Shown here piece after piece: positions 1 through 6,578 of a stretch of 46,089 nucleotides of DNA. The notes beneath the pieces are model-generated. The model was not told where the DNA came from and searched no databases. It saw only the letters and a program-made list of their open reading frames with translations. The position numbers and the translations under genes are program-made. How positions within the stretch are numbered: the first letter of the stretch is position 1; every line of letters begins with the position of its first letter. The DNA comes from Candidatus Poseidoniales archaeon (GTDB lineage Archaea; Thermoplasmatota; Poseidoniia; Poseidoniales; Poseidoniaceae): positions 1-46,089 of the forward strand of contig DUDM01000003.1 in assembly GCA_012959275.1 (NCBI GenBank). Reading direction: 5' to 3'.

Positions 1-23
1 CCTTGAAAGTAGATAGCCATCGT

Positions 24-692
24 TCACCAAGGAAGAGATTCTCCATCGTATTGAACGAATCTTCCAGAAAGTTCCAGAGTTTGTTCTTCAACCCGTTGAA
101 TCATCCCTGCAATGCTGTCCAGAGGAGTAACTGTGGCATTCGGTCCACCCATATCTGTCTGAACCCAACCTGGATGCAAGATGACGATGCTGATGTTGGC
201 ATCTCCCAATTCATTCTTCATCGCTGCACTGAACATGTTCAAGGCTGATTTGGAGGCTCGATAAGCATAGGACTTGCCACCGATGCAATCTTCGACAGAC
301 CCCATCAGGCTGCTGACCATGGCGATGGTCGACATATCATCTCCACCCAGCCTTGAGAGCAGAGCCTGAGTCACTCGTACCGGTCCCACCGAATTGATAT
401 CGAGGACCTTCAGGACTTGTTCGTGGTCGATATCCTCTATCGACCTCCAACGTCCGTCAGCCACACCAGCATTGTTGACCAAGAGGTCCACTCTATCTGG
501 TAGCGAAGCCGCGAATGCTTCGACGGATTCCTTCGAGGTGACATCGAGTTGATGGTGGTGGGCGCCAGTCCCTGATAATCCTCCTTCATCAGTACGGTAC
601 CCCGCATGGACATCCCAACCTTTGTCGAGAAGTTGCTTCACCCATTCAAGTCCAATTCCACGATTCGCTCCGGTCACCACTGCGGTTGGCAT
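24..692 (-). CDS. Short-chain dehydrogenase/reductase (SDR)
   Basis: A 222-residue classical SDR, probably a soluble NAD(P)-dependent carbonyl reductase or alcohol dehydrogenase. The Rossmann cofactor motif TGANRGIG is at residues 7-14, the structural NNAG motif at 73-76, an Asn at 100 in the helix-4 position, Ser127/128 as catalytic Ser candidates and the YRASK catalytic Tyr/Lys pair at 144/148. The length is slightly short for the family (about 250), with a reduced substrate-binding C-terminus. It ends PGWVQTDMGG followed by a short tail, as in C-factor-like (CsgA-type) SDRs. The start is the ATG ending at 692; no Shine-Dalgarno is visible. It lies downstream of tRNA-Leu and its trailer element on the same strand. 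The substrate cannot be told from sequence. The fold call is secure. Confidence 0.9.
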   Translation of the reverse strand: MPTAVVTGANRGIGLEWVKQLLDKGWDVHAGYRTDEGGLSGTGAHHHQLDVTSKESVEAFAASLPDRVDLLVNNAGVADGRWRSIEDIDHEQVLKVLDINSVGPVRVTQALLSRLGGDDMSTIAMVSSLMGSVEDCIGGKSYAYRASKSALNMFSAAMKNELGDANISIVILHPGWVQTDMGGPNATVTPLDSIAGMIQRVEEQTLELSGRFVQYDGESLPW

Positions 693-734
693 AGGGGCTG
701 GTTGGTGTTTTTACTCATAGGCTTGTGTATAGGT

Positions 735-748
735 AATGCGGGGAGCAG
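735..748. repeat. Direct repeat of tRNA-Leu 3' end (att-like, distal copy)
   Basis: The 14 bases AATGCGGGGAGCAG are repeated exactly at 891-904, where they form the 3' end of tRNA-Leu: two flanking bases, the discriminator, the acceptor 3' strand and four T-stem bases. A truncated copy of a tRNA 3' end about 150 bp beyond an intact tRNA is the usual footprint of site-specific integration into a tRNA gene. The copy is seen directly; the integration reading is inferred. Confidence 0.8.
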
Positions 749-892
749 CGTTGTTTGATGGTCAGAGTTTCATGCTTTTTTGTGATTTTTTATGAAACTC
801 TGAACTACGACACGAACGGTTGTGATGTTGTTTTATGTTCTTTCGTGTCTAGTTCGAATCCTGCTCACGCTTTGCTAAATGATGTTTTTAAA
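749..892 (-). mobile_element. tRNA-Leu-adjacent triple-hairpin element (unrecognised)
   Basis: A non-coding stretch with three consecutive inverted repeats that share ends. Hairpin a: GTTCGAATCCTGCTC at 852-866 pairs exactly with 899-913, which is the T-loop, 3' T-stem and first acceptor bases of tRNA-Leu. Hairpin b: 802-816 pairs with 842-855 (14 bp and one bulged C808). Hairpin c: 762-773 pairs exactly with 792-803 (12 bp). The loops carry ACGCTT (867-872) and TGATGTT (880-886) in a; TGATGTTG (823-830) and ATGTTC (835-840) in b; GCT and GTGAT in c. All of these recur in the same order at the tRNA-Gln locus. No convincing ORF is present. It could be a small tRNA-targeting mobile element or a structured tRNA 3' trailer. 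Confidence 0.65.
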
Positions 893-976
893 TGCGGGGA
901 GCAGGATTCGAACCTGCGAAACAGTATGTACTGGGACCTAAACCCAGCGCCTTTGACCAAGCTTGGCAATCCCCGC
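893..976 (-). tRNA. tRNA-Leu (anticodon UAG)
   Basis: On the minus strand the acceptor arms GCGGGGA (976-970) and TCCCCGC (900-894) pair over 7 bp, with discriminator A from base 893. The anticodon arm is CTGGG-TTTAGGT-CCCAG, giving anticodon UAG (Leu, CUA codons). A long variable arm with an ACA/TGT stem marks a class II tRNA, and the T-arm GCAGG-TTCGAAT-CCTGC is intact. CCA is not encoded and there is no intron. It is transcribed away from the divergent MFS gene. The inverted T-arm copy in its 3' trailer is described with the adjacent element. Confidence 0.97.
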
Positions 977-1031
977 GTAGCCTCGCCCAGATAGCAAGGG
1001 GTCATGAGTGCATCGCTTCTGCCATTGGCCG

Positions 1032-2201
1032 ATGTTGCGTCGCTTCGCTCGTTTTCTCGATGCCGCGGCTTGGTTCTCAAGTTGGATTTGGGCGAGTCTT
1101 TGGATGGTAGAGTTGGGCTATTCAACATCATTTATTTTTGGCATGGCGATATTCCATTCTTTGTGTTTGGCGATCGCATCTCTTGTTTCAGGACGCCTAG
1201 TTGATTTGTATCAGCCAAAGTGGATTGCCATAGGTGGCTTGCTACTTGCTGCTGTGGCTATTGGCATGCAGGCTTCGGTTACTTCTATTCTTGGCATCGG
1301 CTTTACACGCTTGTTAGGGGGGATTGGTCATGGGGCTACGATGCCTGCCCTAGTCGCATGGTTGCGTCGAGATAATCAGCAGGTTAGTGGCTTAGCAGCC
1401 TCAGGTCAACTGGGTTGGGCGGTGGGTGCTCTTAGCGCTGGTGCTGTGATAGATTTATTTTCACTTGAATGGATGTTTATTGCTGCTGCAGTATTGAATG
1501 TGATTGCCCTTTCCTTGTTGTGTTTTCAAAATCAGCCTGCGATTGCTGCACCAGGTTCAAAGGCGCGTTCACCGCTGAAAGTTTATGGCGATTTGAAATG
1601 GTATTACATCCCGTTTTTTGCTCGTCAATCTGGTGCTCATACCTTGTGGGCTGTGTGGGGAATTCTGTTAGCAGGGCTTGCAGTAGGTCATGATGTATTG
1701 GCTTTGAACACGATTATTGGCTTGGTGCAGGCAATCAACGGGCTCGTTCAGTTTACAGTTGGCATGACTATTGCAAAACGTTGGGACCCAAATAAGTCGA
1801 TTCGTATTGGATATTGGATCAGTGTTTTCACTTTCTTGGGATTCTTGAGCACTCGTCCAATTGGTGAAATGTTTGATATTGCGCCTCTGTATGTCATGTT
1901 GATTTGGCAAGCACCGCTTGGGCTTGGTTTTGGCTTATTGTATATTGGAACTTTGCGGGCTGTATCTGAATCATGTGATGAGCCAGGAACAGCAACTGGT
2001 TTGATTGGAGTGACACTTTCCAGTTCTGCAATATTTGGACCAGCCATTGGTCTTGCTTTCTATTCACTTTCTATGGCCAACGATTGGGAATGGCTGTTGG
2101 TTGACCATAGGACTTCGATGCTGTTGGCTGTTTTCGGTTCCTTAGTCGGGGCTTTGTTGTTTGCAAAACATTGGACTGGTAGTGTTGATGAGGCGGAGTA
2201 A
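1032..2201 (+). CDS. MFS transporter
   Basis: A multi-pass membrane protein of about 389 residues with a hydrophobic profile compatible with 11-12 helices in two halves, as expected for the Major Facilitator Superfamily. After helix 2 there is a motif-A-like loop, SGRLVDLYQPKW, and Gly-rich helices follow (LLGGIGHGATMPALVAWLRR, GQLGWAVGALSAGAVIDLF). A second-half loop, KRWDPNKSIRIGYWI, also fits. I use the ATG at 1032, which places helix 1 directly at the N-terminus; a GTG at 1008 in the same frame would add eight residues. Helix 1 starts early, so the N-terminus is minimal. The substrate is unknown. It is divergent from tRNA-Leu and ends in a T-rich terminator before gpsA. Confidence 0.8.
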   Translation: MLRRFARFLDAAAWFSSWIWASLWMVELGYSTSFIFGMAIFHSLCLAIASLVSGRLVDLYQPKWIAIGGLLLAAVAIGMQASVTSILGIGFTRLLGGIGHGATMPALVAWLRRDNQQVSGLAASGQLGWAVGALSAGAVIDLFSLEWMFIAAAVLNVIALSLLCFQNQPAIAAPGSKARSPLKVYGDLKWYYIPFFARQSGAHTLWAVWGILLAGLAVGHDVLALNTIIGLVQAINGLVQFTVGMTIAKRWDPNKSIRIGYWISVFTFLGFLSTRPIGEMFDIAPLYVMLIWQAPLGLGFGLLYIGTLRAVSESCDEPGTATGLIGVTLSSSAIFGPAIGLAFYSLSMANDWEWLLVDHRTSMLLAVFGSLVGALLFAKHWTGSVDEAE

Positions 2202-2207
2202 CTGCCC

Positions 2208-2221
2208 TTTTTTTGTTTTTT
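2208..2221 (+). terminator. Oligo-T terminator after MFS gene
   Basis: Seven T, one G, then six T starting six bases after the MFS stop codon. Archaeal RNA polymerase typically terminates at such T-runs without a hairpin, so this probably separates the MFS transcript from gpsA. Confidence 0.6.
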
Positions 2222-2265
2222 ATTGTGGGAAACCACATATGTGATTGACAACGCGATTGAACCTC

Positions 2266-3264
2266 ATGGCGAACATCGCGGTGTTGGGATTGGGCAATTG
2301 GGGAACCGCTCTAGCACGTATGTGGCTGGAAGATGACCACCACGTTTTTGGTTGGACAGTTGAGCAAGAAGTCTATGAATCGATAATGATGGACAGTGTA
2401 AATCGCAAATATCTCGATGGTGTTGAATTGACCGGACTTGATGTTACAATGAGAGTTGAGGAAGCCTTGGATTCCAGTGAGATTGTTGTTCTTGCTTTGC
2501 CCTCAGGGGTAATCCTTGATGTTGTCAAGGATATCCTGCCACATTTGCGTCCAGGCCATGTATTGTTGGATTTGGCAAAAGGTTTGGCGCCTGGGGAGAG
2601 ATTGATTTCCCAAGCCATCGATGAGATGTTGAAGGCTGCAGATATGATCAATCCTATTGCAGTCATGACTGGGCCAACAATCGCTCCTGAAGTTGCCAGT
2701 GGTGTTCTGACTACTGCCTTGGTGGCTTCACACGACCGTTCGATTGCCGATAGATTAGTTGGTACATTATCGACTGAAAATTTAGTATTACATGCTGCAA
2801 ATGATCCGGTTGGTGCTGAATTATGGGGGGCATTCAAGAATGTCGTCGCTCTTGCATGTGGTTTGGTCGATGGTTTGAGTCAGATTGGTAGTTTGGGCGG
2901 TGATAATCTGAAGGCTGCAATCTTTACTGCTGGTTTCCGTGAAGGCTGTCTTTTGTTACCTCGCCTTGGTGCTCGTGCTGAGACTGCCTTTGGTCCGGCG
3001 GGGATGGGGGATTTGTTTGTGACTTCTACTTCTCCAGTTGGACGTAATCGCCGGATGGGAGAGAAATTGGGTTCTGGGCTATCTCTTGAAGAGGCACTGG
3101 ATGAGATGGTGATGGTTGCTGAGGGTGTGCGTGCTGCGAGGATGTTTGGCGAGCGAGCAGAGAAGGATGGGATTGAGGTTCCATTTATCAAGGCAGTTAA
3201 CACTCTATTAGATGGGCACTTGACTGCTGAAGATTGCGCCCGCCGAATCGTTTCCCTCTCTTGA
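2266..3264 (+). CDS. gpsA: Glycerol-3-phosphate dehydrogenase [NAD(P)+] (bacterial type)
   Basis: This enzyme reduces dihydroxyacetone phosphate to sn-glycerol-3-phosphate. The 332-residue protein opens with the nucleotide-binding motif GLGNWGTA (residues 8-15). It carries the GpsA signatures LDLAKGL, the PTIAPEVA motif, the catalytic-domain ELWGAFKNVVALACGLVDGL with the conserved Lys, and the GPAGMGDLFVTSTSPVGRNRRMG substrate loop. Length is typical of the family. I take the ATG at 2266; an in-frame TTG at 2245 is less likely. It probably heads an operon with the small winged-helix-like and DCC-family genes that follow on the same strand. Most archaea make glycerol-1-phosphate with an unrelated enzyme, so a bacterial-type gpsA is notable here. 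Confidence 0.95.
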   Translation: MANIAVLGLGNWGTALARMWLEDDHHVFGWTVEQEVYESIMMDSVNRKYLDGVELTGLDVTMRVEEALDSSEIVVLALPSGVILDVVKDILPHLRPGHVLLDLAKGLAPGERLISQAIDEMLKAADMINPIAVMTGPTIAPEVASGVLTTALVASHDRSIADRLVGTLSTENLVLHAANDPVGAELWGAFKNVVALACGLVDGLSQIGSLGGDNLKAAIFTAGFREGCLLLPRLGARAETAFGPAGMGDLFVTSTSPVGRNRRMGEKLGSGLSLEEALDEMVMVAEGVRAARMFGERAEKDGIEVPFIKAVNTLLDGHLTAEDCARRIVSLS

Positions 3265-3302
3265 GGGGTATTCTATTCAACCCCTATCGCTTCGCAGGCT
3301 AC

Positions 3303-3518
3303 ATGGCCGATGATTTATCAGACCTTGAGGCTCGTCTTTTCGAGTGGATACGCCAGTCTGATTTTGAGAATGTACCTTGGTCGACTGCCAAGGCTGCAAA
3401 AGCCTTCAAGGTTGAACCTGATGATATTTACGAGGCCCTTTCAGCCTTGACAAGAAAGGTACCAAAGCGCATCCAAGTCTCTTACAAGGGTGGAGCGATT
3501 CGTGTCGCAGCCGAATGA
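3303..3518 (+). CDS. Small winged-helix-like protein
   Basis: A 71-residue protein, predicted soluble. Its pattern of helices with a turn (LFEWIRQS, STAKAAKAFKVEPDDIYEALSALTRK) followed by a short strand pair (RIQVSYKGGAIRVA) is what a minimal winged helix-turn-helix looks like. The residues KAAKAFKVEPDDIYEAL would hold the recognition region. I cannot assign a named family. The ATG at 3303 is preferred over an upstream in-frame start that would overlap gpsA. Its last codons overlap the GTG start of the following DCC-family gene, so the two are probably translationally coupled. DNA binding is inferred only from fold pattern. Confidence 0.6.
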   Translation: MADDLSDLEARLFEWIRQSDFENVPWSTAKAAKAFKVEPDDIYEALSALTRKVPKRIQVSYKGGAIRVAAE

Positions 3519-3822
3519 TGTTCTTCTCTTTGATGGAGATTGTCTGCTTTGTTCAAAGTGGATGCGATTTTTTTCGAAGCGTCTGAAATATCCTATACGG
3601 ATTGAGGAATTAGATAATTTTCCGAATAGATTAGAAGTTGATTCTGTCCAATTATTTAGGAAAGGTCAGCCCTTTACTCATTCTGCTGCGGTTATTCGTT
3701 GCTTGCTGTACATGGGTTGGCATTGGAGAATATTGTACCCCTTTGCATGGCTGATTCCTTCTCCGCTGCGTAATGCAGTATATCGAGGGGTGGCCAAACG
3801 CCGTCATTCTTCTTCGTCTTGA
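3502..3822 (+). CDS. DCC-family thiol-disulfide oxidoreductase-like protein (DUF393)
   Basis: About 106 residues. The N-terminal DGDCLLCSKWMRFF carries the DxDC/CxxC motif that defines the DUF393 'DCC' family, a thioredoxin-like fold. A central HSAAVIRCLL segment and the C-terminal PLRNAVYRGVAKRR match the family's usual layout, including the Y-x-x-V-A-x-x-R ending. The start is the GTG at 3502, 17 bases before the upstream stop; a GTG at 3490 is possible. Members are thought to be redox proteins, but a substrate is not established. The 3' end overlaps the convergent phnE by about 19 bp, and a seven-T run follows. Confidence 0.85.
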   Translation: MSQPNDVLLFDGDCLLCSKWMRFFSKRLKYPIRIEELDNFPNRLEVDSVQLFRKGQPFTHSAAVIRCLLYMGWHWRILYPFAWLIPSPLRNAVYRGVAKRRHSSSS

Positions 3823-4706
3823 ATACTTTTTTTGTGATGATAGCGGGCTGCTAGGCCTGCTGGAAGGAATACTGTTCCCCAACTGGGCCGCTTGACATCG
3901 CCTTCTTCGGTGACGAATGAACGGATGTACATCGATAACATGTCTATTGCTACGACAACTATGAAGACCACGACAAGTAATGCTGCAGCCTTGTCGTAAG
4001 CGAGGAACTTCAATTGATTATTGATATGATAACCAATTCCTCCGGCTCCTACGATACCGAGAACTGTGCCATGACGTACATTATATTCGAACATGAATAA
4101 TAATTGGCTGATGAGATGGTTGGCAGCCTCGGGTATCGCTACGTGGAGGGCAGTTTCACTTCGCTTCAGACCCATCGCTCTGGCCGCTTCTAAGGGTGCA
4201 TTTTGTACCCCTTCAATAGATTCATACTGCAGTTTCCCAAGATATCCTATGGTGTAAAGCGCCATGGCGAATATGCCGGCAACTGGGCCGATACCGATGA
4301 AAATAAGCAGGAATATCGCCCAAATGATACTTGGAAGGCTGCGCATTGCTGAGAGGAAGATACGAACTGGAATTGATACCCAAGGTGGGGAAAGATTGGA
4401 GGCAGCAAGAGTGGCGAGCGGCAGCGCGATGACAAAACCAAGAATCGTTGCAACAAAGGCCATCTTCAATGTTTCAATGATCCCAGTATAGGCCGGAGAA
4501 CAAAAGAAACCCTCTGCCCCCTCACAAGGTGGACTGGCATCAAGAACCGACCAATCAAGTGGCCAAATCGACTCACTGAAGAAGATAATCAGGTTGTCGA
4601 AACTTCCATCCAAGCGATTCCAATCATCTCCAACTACATCGAGGAAAGTCATCCAAGCCAGCAGCACCAAGGCAAGAATTGCGATGATGAAGTGATGGCG
4701 CCTCAT
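3804..4706 (-). CDS. phnE: Phosphonate-type ABC transporter permease
   Basis: A 300-residue inner-membrane permease of the PhnE type, the channel subunit of an importer for phosphonate, phosphite or a related oxyanion. There is an N-terminal membrane helix (about 7-24), then an extracellular stretch with two Cys residues (61 and 69). A core of membrane helices follows, beginning near the ABC-typical start GIIETLKMAFVATILGFVIA. The EAA loop that docks on the ATPase is at about 173-193 (EAARAMGLKRSETALHVAIP). GTVLGIVGAGGIGYHINNQL is highly characteristic of PhnE and MetI-like permeases. The ATG overlaps the phnC stop (ATGA), and a clear GGAGG lies six bases upstream, showing coupled translation in the operon. 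Confidence 0.9.
   Translation of the reverse strand: MRRHHFIIAILALVLLAWMTFLDVVGDDWNRLDGSFDNLIIFFSESIWPLDWSVLDASPPCEGAEGFFCSPAYTGIIETLKMAFVATILGFVIALPLATLAASNLSPPWVSIPVRIFLSAMRSLPSIIWAIFLLIFIGIGPVAGIFAMALYTIGYLGKLQYESIEGVQNAPLEAARAMGLKRSETALHVAIPEAANHLISQLLFMFEYNVRHGTVLGIVGAGGIGYHINNQLKFLAYDKAAALLVVVFIVVVAIDMLSMYIRSFVTEEGDVKRPSWGTVFLPAGLAARYHHKKSIQDEEE
3827..3833 (+). terminator. Oligo-T terminator after DCC gene
   Basis: A run of seven T begins four bases after the DCC-family stop codon. It lies inside the 3' coding end of the convergent phnE, so it would act only on the plus-strand gpsA operon. Confidence 0.5.
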
Positions 4707-5362
4707 GGCTCATCCTCCTTCAGTTTTCCATCTTCTATTGACCAAATTCTATCTGCAATCGAGCGTGCGACTTCTTCATGATGTTCAACCATAACCAAAG
4801 CGCAACCTTGTTTTCTAACCATTTCTTTGACAATGCGCAGAACGATTTCTACGTTATCATCATCGAGTTCTCCCAGAAATTCATCGGCAAGAATGATTTG
4901 CGGTTTTTGAGCCAAGGCTCTTGCCGTTGCAACTCTACGTTGTTGCCCTCCGCTTAGAATCCTAACTGGGTCATTAAGGTGTTCAAGGATTCCTAACTTC
5001 TCTATCGCTTCCTCGACATCTTTTCGCAGTTGTCTCGGAAGCGGAGCAATGGTTGGGTGCCACTTTGAAGTTCTGCATCTCGCCCCTAACTCTACATTTG
5101 CCTTGACAGACATATGCCGAACCAAACCCAACCTTTGCGGAATATATCCAAGACCACCGCGCTTTGGTACTAGTCTCTCAACGCTTCCTTCTAGTGGGGC
5201 AATCAGCCCAGCAATAGTTCGTATCAGAGTAGTTTTTCCGATTCCAGAAGGCCCTAGAATTGCGATGATTTCTCCACTATTGATACTAGTCGTTACATCG
5301 CTGATTAGTGGCTTATCATAACCAACCGCAAGGCGGTCTAATTTAGCCAATTCTTTGGGCAT
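4703..5362 (-). CDS. phnC: Phosphonate-type ABC transporter ATP-binding protein
   Basis: The 219-residue cytoplasmic ATPase of the importer. Walker A GPSGIGKTT is at residues 37-45, the Q-loop Gln near 76 (YIPQRLGL), the signature LSGGQ at 136-140, Walker B IILADE at 156-161 and the H-loop His at about 194-195. It is somewhat shorter than bacterial PhnC (about 250). The region before the signature, ELGARCR...PLPRQLRKDVEEAIEKLGI, resembles PhnC. It lies 12 bases after phnD and overlaps phnE by four bases, so the three are one operon read from phnD to phnE. Confidence 0.9.
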   Translation of the reverse strand: MPKELAKLDRLAVGYDKPLISDVTTSINSGEIIAILGPSGIGKTTLIRTIAGLIAPLEGSVERLVPKRGGLGYIPQRLGLVRHMSVKANVELGARCRTSKWHPTIAPLPRQLRKDVEEAIEKLGILEHLNDPVRILSGGQQRRVATARALAQKPQIILADEFLGELDDDNVEIVLRIVKEMVRKQGCALVMVEHHEEVARSIADRIWSIEDGKLKEDEP

Positions 5363-5374
5363 TATTGTCTCACC

Positions 5375-6430
5375 CTAATTATCAATGCTATACTTGTCGT
5401 TGAAGTAGGTCGAGATTCCAGGGATATGTTGCACAAGTCCGCCATAGGAGCCAAGGTGGTCTTCAGCATTTGTTTCAACAAGTCCGGGGGTGTTGAGAAC
5501 GTTGCTTAGGATTTCTTGTCCTTCTGGACTATAATTCAGAGATAGGAGTGCTGCAGTAATTTTTGCTGCTTTTGTGCTGTCTATTTTCGAAGGATTGTAC
5601 ATGATTGGGTGGCTTGGTGCTTTGCCGAATCCTGGCAACTTAACGTAGCGCTCCATTCCAAGGCACCAGTCTTCGTTATCGCTTGCATTTTCATTTCCAC
5701 AATATTTTGCGACAGTACTATCTTTGGCGAAAGCAACATCTCCAGTTCCGTCTGATAAACACTTGACTGCTCCGCCATAGCCGTAGTAAGGTGTGCCTGA
5801 TTCAGGGATGTTTGCATTATCATTGAAAAAACCGGTTATGGTGTCGCGTAGAGATGCGATATCATCCGAATTTCCTTGTACAGTTGCATAGTCATTACCA
5901 ATCAAGTAGCCCATTGGAAGTAACATTCCAGCAGATTTGAGCCAGCCTGTATGGCAGGAAGTTTTACCCTGAAGAAGTGCGAATGGGTCGGTGCTATCAT
6001 CACTATCGAGGTAGGCTTCTGCCATCTCACTGTCGTTGAGTACCCATGCATGGGCTTCGTAGTAGGCGCGCCCGTCGGATTTCTGGTCTGCTGCCAGTAC
6101 TCCAAGGTCGTATTGTTGCCATCCCATCCACGCTGCTGCACCATCCATGAAGGCGATGTCGGCATGGCCAAAACGAAGTGCTTCTATTATTGCACCTTCA
6201 GAGATTATTGGATAAAGTGTAACATCCATATCGAGTTTTGCTGATAGGAAATCTGAAAGAACTTGTGGGTTTTCATCTGGATTTTTATAATCATCTTTGA
6301 CTTCGTAAGCGATAACGAGTGAATCTCTTGATTCTGAATCATCCATGCCAGGAGGAAGAACTGAACCCAAGCAGCCAGCAAGGTTTGACATGGCGATTAG
6401 TAAAATCAAAAATATTGGTTTAATCATCAT
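5375..6430 (-). CDS. phnD: Phosphonate-type substrate-binding lipoprotein
   Basis: A 351-residue extracellular binding protein. It has a hydrophobic signal segment with a lipobox, LAGC, at 17-20, so Cys20 is probably lipidated. The mature part follows the PhnD/type 2 periplasmic-binding layout: LVIAYEVKDDYKNP near the N-terminus, HADIAFMDGAAAWM, GKTSCHTGW, and DVAFAKDSTV with the hinge strands expected for anion recognition. It contains six Cys in the mature part, in positions that could form disulfides. As first gene of the operon it probably sets expression; the inverted-repeat cluster at 6484-6570 lies directly upstream. The ligand could be phosphonate, phosphite, phosphate or another anion. 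No C-P lyase genes are in the window. Confidence 0.85.
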   Translation of the reverse strand: MMIKPIFLILLIAMSNLAGCLGSVLPPGMDDSESRDSLVIAYEVKDDYKNPDENPQVLSDFLSAKLDMDVTLYPIISEGAIIEALRFGHADIAFMDGAAAWMGWQQYDLGVLAADQKSDGRAYYEAHAWVLNDSEMAEAYLDSDDSTDPFALLQGKTSCHTGWLKSAGMLLPMGYLIGNDYATVQGNSDDIASLRDTITGFFNDNANIPESGTPYYGYGGAVKCLSDGTGDVAFAKDSTVAKYCGNENASDNEDWCLGMERYVKLPGFGKAPSHPIMYNPSKIDSTKAAKITAALLSLNYSPEGQEILSNVLNTPGLVETNAEDHLGSYGGLVQHIPGISTYFNDKYSIDN

Positions 6431-6483
6431 AATGCATCAAACTCTATTGAGTCGGGCGGGTGGCATATTGCCTATAATGTTTA

Positions 6484-6570
6484 GGTTGCCCTAAATTAGG
6501 GCTAAACAGGCAACTATTCTTCATAATGTGTGTTTTGTCAAAAGAATTAAGACTGATTTTTAGGGCAACC
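6484..6570. promoter_or_regulatory. Inverted-repeat operator candidate upstream of phnD
   Basis: GGTTGCCCTAA at 6484-6494 is repeated in inverse as TTAGGGCAACC at 6560-6570. Inside, GCCCTAA-A-TTAGGGC (6488-6502) forms a palindrome with 7-bp arms, and AGGCAAC recurs at 6508-6514. TTAGGGC thus occurs three times in 80 bases, upstream of the phnD start at 6430. A weak TATA-like CATTATAGG on the minus strand (about 6479-6471) lies between it and the gene. It looks like the site of a dimeric regulator for the phn operon; this is an inference from position and symmetry. Confidence 0.5.
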
Positions 6571-6578
6571 GAAAGACA

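Noticed and set aside
865-1131. Reading frames over tRNA-Leu and its flank
   Set aside because: They run through a well-folded tRNA gene and an inverted-repeat region and give no protein-like sequence.
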